This document shows, piece by piece, positions 59,812 through 64,000 of a DNA stretch of 64,000 nt. Source of the stretch: Treponema sp. Its GTDB lineage: Bacteria > Spirochaetota > Spirochaetia > Treponematales > Breznakiellaceae. Within the stretch, counting starts at the first letter, position 1; every line of letters starts with the position of its first letter. Both the position numbers and the translations under genes were made by a program. Under the pieces are notes generated by a model, which was given only the letters and a program-made list of their open reading frames with translations, was not told the DNA's origin and made no database searches. The DNA lies in assembly GCA_009777335.1 (NCBI GenBank), contig WRMC01000002.1, positions 1-64,000 on the forward strand. The letters are read 5' to 3'.

Positions 59812-60303
59812 ATGAAGCTTTCGGCGGGAACCCTCTTGGCGCTGCTGTTTTTCTCGGTTTTTTCTATGCAGGCCCAGGAGGCCCCCGCCCGGGAAGAGAT
59901 CTTTATTGCCCCCTACGCCGAAACCCTTTTTTACAGCCCCGAGGGGCTTAGCTATGGCGGGGGCCTAAGCCTGGGCTACGGCTCCGGGACCGCCCTGGGC
60001 CTTAGGCTCCTCTATGCCGGCGACCCGGAGGGCCACGGGGCCCTGGAGATCCTCGTTTTTTACCGGTTCTACCTGGGAGCCCAAGGGGTCCGTTCCGGCC
60101 CCTTTATCCAGCTTATGGGGGGCCCCGTACTCTTTGTCTATGAGTCCCTGGCCACCCTCCGGGAGGGGGTAGGGACCCTTTCGGCGGGCCTTTTGGCGGG
60201 CTGGCGCATCCCCCTGCAAGAGGCCTGGTATGTGGAGCCCAGCCTGAGGGCCGGGTACCCCTATATCGCCGGGCTGAGCGTCTCCTTTGGGCGCAGGTTG
60301 TAG
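59812..60303 (+). CDS. Small outer-membrane beta-barrel-like protein
   Basis: 163 residues. Signal peptide (LSAGTLLALLFFSVFSMQAQ), then alternating hydrophobic/polar strands: FIAPYAETLFYSPEGLSYGGGLSLGYGSG, ILVFYRFYLGAQGVRSGPFIQLMGGP and a C-terminal strand IAGLSVSFGRRL, consistent with an eight-strand barrel in the outer membrane. Similar small beta-barrels are common in treponemes. No catalytic motif. It precedes the beta-helix lipoprotein by 11 bases. Confidence 0.65.
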   Translation: MKLSAGTLLALLFFSVFSMQAQEAPAREEIFIAPYAETLFYSPEGLSYGGGLSLGYGSGTALGLRLLYAGDPEGHGALEILVFYRFYLGAQGVRSGPFIQLMGGPVLFVYESLATLREGVGTLSAGLLAGWRIPLQEAWYVEPSLRAGYPYIAGLSVSFGRRL

Positions 60304-60314
60304 GGGGCAGTAGC

Positions 60315-61913
60315 ATGAAGAAAGGGATGAACATACGGGCGGAGCTTAGACCCCTTGGCATGATCTGGGGCTCCCTCTTTTTGATCATTCTGATTGTTTT
60401 TGCCTCCTGCCAGAACCCTCTGGTTAAGCCCTTTTACGACCGCCTTAAGGGCCAGCTTGAAGATGAGCAGGATGAGGGGCCCTATGCGCCTGTCATGGTG
60501 GATATTACAGGGGGTGAGCAAAATATACCCTTCGATGATTTGCAGGCGGCCCTGGAGTTTATCACCGAAGCCCGAACCTACAGGATCCGCGTTGCGGTGG
60601 ATCAGACCCTGGACCCCGTTCAATTAAGTATTAACGGGAGCCGGATTACCCTTGTGGGACGCTATGCCAACCGGACCGTAGGGGTGCAGCTAGAAGGAAA
60701 TGGGAGCCTGTTTACCATAGGGTCCAATGTCCGCTTAACCCTGGGAGATGGAATTAGCCTCCGGGGCCATGAAGACAATAATGCTTCCCTTGTGAGGGTA
60801 GAGGGGAATGCTCGGTTTGAAATGCAGGGGGGCGACATTAGGGGCAATACTGCCCCCTATGGGGGTGGGGTCTATGTAGATGCCAACGGTGGCTTTGCCA
60901 AGACCGGGGGAACCATCTACGGGGCCGATGGCGGCTTGGCTGCCAATATGGCCACGGGAACTGCCCCGGCGGGGAATGCGGTCTTTCATAATAGCTCCCC
61001 TTCGAAGGTGCGGACCCATACGGCATTACCCAGCCGGAACATGGACAGTAGTATAGCCGGTCCGTCTGGGGGCTGGGATGTCCCTGGGGGAGGGGACTCA
61101 ACAGGTTTTAATTCACTCATTGCAACTACTAATAGTGGTGGTACGATTACCCTTAACCAGTCCTACGATCTTGGGGCAGGGAACATTTCTATTAACAAGG
61201 ATCTCACCTTTACCACACAACCGGGGGCCCATGTAACAATTACCAGACCCGAGGGAAATAACCCTGCCTTTGATGTGATGAATGCATTTATACTACGGCC
61301 CGGTGCGGGGGGCAGCATAACTATCCAGGGTGATCCTAATGTACCTGCGGTTCAACCCCTCATTCATGTTCGGACTTCGGGTCATTTAATCATTCACCCG
61401 GGGGTAAACATCATAAACACCCAAACCACAGAGGATATCAATGCGGGTGTTTATCTCAATGGCAGCGGTGCCCGCTTTACCATGGAGGGGGGAGAGATCT
61501 CCGGGCACCTTCGCCCCAGTGCCAACGGCGGGGGAGTCTACGTTCAAGGGGGCACCTTTACCATGCGGGGGGGTATTATCCGCAACAATACCGCCCTGGG
61601 GGGCGGCGCTGTAGCAGTATATGGAGAGGGGTCTTTCGTAATGAGCGGGGGAACCATCACGGGCAATAGGGCCCATGTACAGGGCGGTGGGGTCCTGGTT
61701 CTTTCGGGGAGTTTTACCAAGACCGGGAACTCAATTATTACGGGCTACCCAAGCGATTCGGTGATTGGCAATGTGGTGCGGAACAGTGCCGGGGTTCTGG
61801 TAGATGATATGGGACATGGGGTTTATAGCACTGTGGGGCCCAGACGAAGGGAAAACACCGCCGGGCCTGGGGTAAACTTAGACTCCGGTGAGCCACAAAA
61901 CTGGGAGTATTGA
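60315..61913 (+). CDS. Right-handed beta-helix surface lipoprotein
   Basis: 532 residues. Lipoprotein signal ending FASC (FLIILIVFASCQNPL), an N-terminal domain with a helix and sheet (VDITGGEQNIPFDDLQAALEFI), then many short turns of the polymorphic-outer-membrane/parallel-beta-helix type: GGDIRGNTAPYGGGVYVD, GGEISGHLRP...GGGVYV, GGIIRNNTALGGGAVAV, GGTITGNRAHVQGGGVLV. The GGxIxGN...GGGVxV unit recurs. Such proteins are surface adhesins or binders. Followed by the cyclase one base after its stop. Confidence 0.82.
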   Translation: MKKGMNIRAELRPLGMIWGSLFLIILIVFASCQNPLVKPFYDRLKGQLEDEQDEGPYAPVMVDITGGEQNIPFDDLQAALEFITEARTYRIRVAVDQTLDPVQLSINGSRITLVGRYANRTVGVQLEGNGSLFTIGSNVRLTLGDGISLRGHEDNNASLVRVEGNARFEMQGGDIRGNTAPYGGGVYVDANGGFAKTGGTIYGADGGLAANMATGTAPAGNAVFHNSSPSKVRTHTALPSRNMDSSIAGPSGGWDVPGGGDSTGFNSLIATTNSGGTITLNQSYDLGAGNISINKDLTFTTQPGAHVTITRPEGNNPAFDVMNAFILRPGAGGSITIQGDPNVPAVQPLIHVRTSGHLIIHPGVNIINTQTTEDINAGVYLNGSGARFTMEGGEISGHLRPSANGGGVYVQGGTFTMRGGIIRNNTALGGGAVAVYGEGSFVMSGGTITGNRAHVQGGGVLVLSGSFTKTGNSIITGYPSDSVIGNVVRNSAGVLVDDMGHGVYSTVGPRRRENTAGPGVNLDSGEPQNWEY

Positions 61914-61914
61914 C

Positions 61915-63789
61915 ATGGCTAGACCCATCCTGCGTTTTACCATAGGCGCAAAGCTGATCACCATTATTACGATCATCGTGATAATCTCCCTGGGTTCCAT
62001 CATAGCCCTGGTGTCCTGGCTGGTTACCGAAGATCTGCGGATCGCCGCCGAAGAAAGCAATTTTGAGGCCAACCGCTATTCGGCCAGCGAAGCAGAAAAC
62101 CTCCTCCTTAGCCTGCGTTTAAACGGCACCATGCTTATCCAGACCCTTCATGGGGGGGAGCTTAGGACAGAGGCGGCCCAGGGGACTTTGAATTTTTTCT
62201 TTAGTCAGAACCCCGGCCTGGCGGTCCTGGCCTTTGAATCTGCCAGGGCTCTGCCGGGCCCTTCGGCCCAGGACCTGATCATCAACGAGGCATTCTTTTA
62301 TAGCCAGGACCTGTCTCTGTCCCTGGCTGATTCATACCTGGAAGAAAACAGATCGGCCCTCCAAAGGGCCGCCCAGGGCGAGACGGTCCTGCTTAATGCA
62401 TCGCCCCACTTTGGGCTCCCCCTTCTGGCCTACTTTTTTCCTTCCCAGGACCTTCATGGACAAAACATAGGGGCCCTGCTCTTATGTTCACCCATCTCCT
62501 TAAGCGGGAATTTCGGTTATGGCACCAACCGCTCATTTTTAATCAATGACCGGGGGGAAGTGCTGGTTCATCCCGAGGGGGAGCTCATGCTTCTGGCCCC
62601 AAATATGGCCGGGGACAGCTTTATCCGCTCGGTGTGGGAAAACCCCGGCCGCAGCGCCCAGAGGCTCTACACCGGCGATGATGGCATCCGCTACTTTGGG
62701 GCCTTTACCAAGCTGAGCCAGGGTGGGGCGGTCATCACCACCATCGAGTTTGATAAGGTATTTGAAGGAATCAGGGCCACCACCAGGCGGAACCTCTACC
62801 TTACGGCGGCGGTCCTTTCCATCTCTATTTTGTTTATCTGGTTCTTCGCCAAGAGTATTTCGGTACCTTTAAGAATTCTGGCCTCGGCGGCCCAGTCCAT
62901 AGAGGGGGGCGATTTTGGAGTCCGTCTTGATCCCCGGGGCAGGGATGAAATTGGGGCCCTTACCTCCAGTTTCCAGCGGATGAGCGCCGCCCTGGGCATC
63001 TTTGGCCGCTTTACCAATAGGGATATCGCCGTCCGGGCCATGCGGGGCGAGATTAAACCCGGGGGGCTGCCCAAAGATGCGACCATCTTCTTCTCGGATA
63101 TCCGGGACTTTACGGCCCTCTCGGAGCAGTTTACCGCCTCCTTCCCCGAAGACGCCAGTAACCGCATCGTTACCTGGCTGAATAATTACCTGGGCCATAT
63201 GGTCAACTGTGTAGAAGAGACCGGCGGGGTGGTGGACAAATTTATCGGCGACTCCGTGATGGCCCACTGGGGTACCGCCTATGCCTCGGCTAGCCCCGCC
63301 GCCGATGCCTATAACTGCGTAACCGCCGCCCTTCTTATGCGGCGGGCCCTGATGGCCATGAATGCCCAGCGCCGTCCCGATGATCCGGCGGACCCCCCCA
63401 TCCGTATAGGCTGCGGGATCAACACGGGGCGGATCACCGCCGGGCAGATCGGCTCTGATCTGCGGATGGAATACACCGTGGTCGGGGACCCCGTTAATCT
63501 GGCATCCCGGGTAGAGGCCCTCTGTAAGCCCCTGGCGGTAGATATTTTGATAAGCGAAAACACCTGGGCCCTGGTACGGGATAAGTTCCTCTTCGCCGAA
63601 ATGCCTTCGGTGAGCGTCAAGGGCAAAGAAGATCCTCTGCGGATCTTTGCGGTGATTAACCATGCAAGCAGCAGAGAGGGGCCCCAGTCCCTGGATGAAC
63701 TTCGGCAGCTTCTGGGGACCACGGCTCCCGACCTTTCCCTGATAGATATCAATGGGGAAGAACGAAAGTACAAACTGGGGAAAGACTAG
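61915..63789 (+). CDS. Membrane adenylate/guanylate cyclase (class III) with Cache and HAMP
   Basis: 624 residues. Transmembrane helix (about 10-35), a periplasmic Cache-like sensor of about 240 residues (SFLINDRGEVLVHPEGELML), a second helix (about 300-320), HAMP (SISVPLRILASAAQSIEGGDFGVRLDPRGRDEIGALTSSF), then the class III catalytic domain: DATIFFSDIRDFTALSEQF (metal Asp pair), KFIGDSVMAHWG and YTVVGDPVNLASRVE. It makes cAMP or cGMP; substrate choice is not readable. Start at ATG 61915, one base after the preceding stop. The adjoining gene is a FecR-like protein, a pairing frequent in treponemes. Confidence 0.93.
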   Translation: MARPILRFTIGAKLITIITIIVIISLGSIIALVSWLVTEDLRIAAEESNFEANRYSASEAENLLLSLRLNGTMLIQTLHGGELRTEAAQGTLNFFFSQNPGLAVLAFESARALPGPSAQDLIINEAFFYSQDLSLSLADSYLEENRSALQRAAQGETVLLNASPHFGLPLLAYFFPSQDLHGQNIGALLLCSPISLSGNFGYGTNRSFLINDRGEVLVHPEGELMLLAPNMAGDSFIRSVWENPGRSAQRLYTGDDGIRYFGAFTKLSQGGAVITTIEFDKVFEGIRATTRRNLYLTAAVLSISILFIWFFAKSISVPLRILASAAQSIEGGDFGVRLDPRGRDEIGALTSSFQRMSAALGIFGRFTNRDIAVRAMRGEIKPGGLPKDATIFFSDIRDFTALSEQFTASFPEDASNRIVTWLNNYLGHMVNCVEETGGVVDKFIGDSVMAHWGTAYASASPAADAYNCVTAALLMRRALMAMNAQRRPDDPADPPIRIGCGINTGRITAGQIGSDLRMEYTVVGDPVNLASRVEALCKPLAVDILISENTWALVRDKFLFAEMPSVSVKGKEDPLRIFAVINHASSREGPQSLDELRQLLGTTAPDLSLIDINGEERKYKLGKD

Positions 63790-63791
63790 GG

Positions 63792-64000
63792 ATGGACACA
63801 GCAAGGGATCAGGCAGTAGGACTGCCCAAGAGGGGCCTTCGCCCGGCGGATCTCCTGATTATCATCCTCTGCCTTTCCTCTGCCGCCTATAGTCTCTACC
63901 TCTTTCGGCAGGATCTTCAGGCCGCCGTGTACGCCCAGAATGTGGAACCCCTGGGTTCCATAACCATTAGGCAGAATATAGTCCAGCGGCGCCTGGCGGA
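63792..64000 (+). CDS. FecR-like membrane protein, 3' truncated by window end
   Basis: The first 69 residues are present. One N-terminal transmembrane helix (LLIIILCLSSAAYSLYLFRQ) is followed by VEPLGSITIRQNIVQRRLA, which matches the start of treponemal FecR-domain proteins (pattern PxGTITFxxxxxQRR). The rest lies outside the window. Two bases after the cyclase stop, so cotranscribed; probably extracytoplasmic, perhaps anchoring or sensing for the cyclase. Confidence 0.7.
   Translation, partial: MDTARDQAVGLPKRGLRPADLLIIILCLSSAAYSLYLFRQDLQAAVYAQNVEPLGSITIRQNIVQRRLA

Overview
This window looks like chromosomal DNA from a spirochaete, most likely a Treponema-type organism of the termite-gut kind. 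I infer this from the number of lipoproteins with loose spirochaetal lipoboxes (LGAC, FSSC, FASC), an M30-type metallopeptidase lipoprotein, a class III cyclase followed by a FecR-like membrane protein, a right-handed beta-helix surface lipoprotein, GGDEF, methyl-accepting and hybrid-kinase signalling proteins, and intracellular cellulose-type glycoside hydrolases fed by an LplB/YtcP-type ABC importer. No species can be fixed from the sequence alone. No rRNA, tRNA, CRISPR array or complete insertion sequence was recognised.

Layout. 1-6.5 kb: end of a PII domain (probably the tail of an Amt-PII fusion), a URO-D-like methyltransferase, an M30 peptidase lipoprotein, small enzymes (ABM monooxygenase, RlmB-type methyltransferase, thioesterase, NUDIX) and a lipoprotein. 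6.5-16.6 kb: carbohydrate block with 6-phosphogluconate dehydrogenase, a PfkB kinase, an ABC importer with three permeases (two are tandem paralogues) and a binding lipoprotein, then GH9 and GH5 enzymes without signal peptides. 16.7-18.1 kb: pyrB-pyrI. 18-27.5 kb: mostly minus-strand housekeeping and envelope genes: mnmE, alr, two overlapping membrane proteins with LptF/LptG-like topology, and a STAS/YbjN/PspA stress-type operon. 27.6-30.5 kb: a chemoreceptor and a DUF1848 protein.

30.5-42.4 kb is an AT-richer accessory island. It holds HIT, GNAT and S51-like genes, a frameshifted DUF4143-type ATPase, two separate tandem-repeat tracts (23-bp and about 31-bp periods), a predicted DNA-binding protein with a strong promoter, and a type I restriction-modification operon. 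That operon has a DUF1016/PDDEXK gene between hsdM and hsdS, an antisense ribbon-helix-helix gene between hsdS and hsdR, and repeat copies around hsdS. hsdR ends in a four-base overlap with a core trmJ-like gene.

42.4-64 kb returns to core functions: trmJ, a WecG/TagA-type glycosyltransferase, rsmE, ctpA, a 660-bp gene-free stretch rich in inverted repeats with a candidate structured RNA, dinB, a GH38 alpha-mannosidase, a beta-CASP nuclease, pyrG, lptC-lptA-lptB, a GGDEF response regulator, an XRE regulator divergent from a small gene plus hybrid kinase, two surface proteins, and an adenylate-cyclase/FecR pair cut by the window end.

The strongest candidates for something undescribed are the repeat-array/DNA-binding-protein/palindrome locus beside hsdM (33.68-34.92 kb), the candidate RNA fold upstream of dinB (46,809-46,899), and an apparent tendency to leaderless transcription: in several genes a promoter places transcription start on or next to the start codon and no Shine-Dalgarno is visible.
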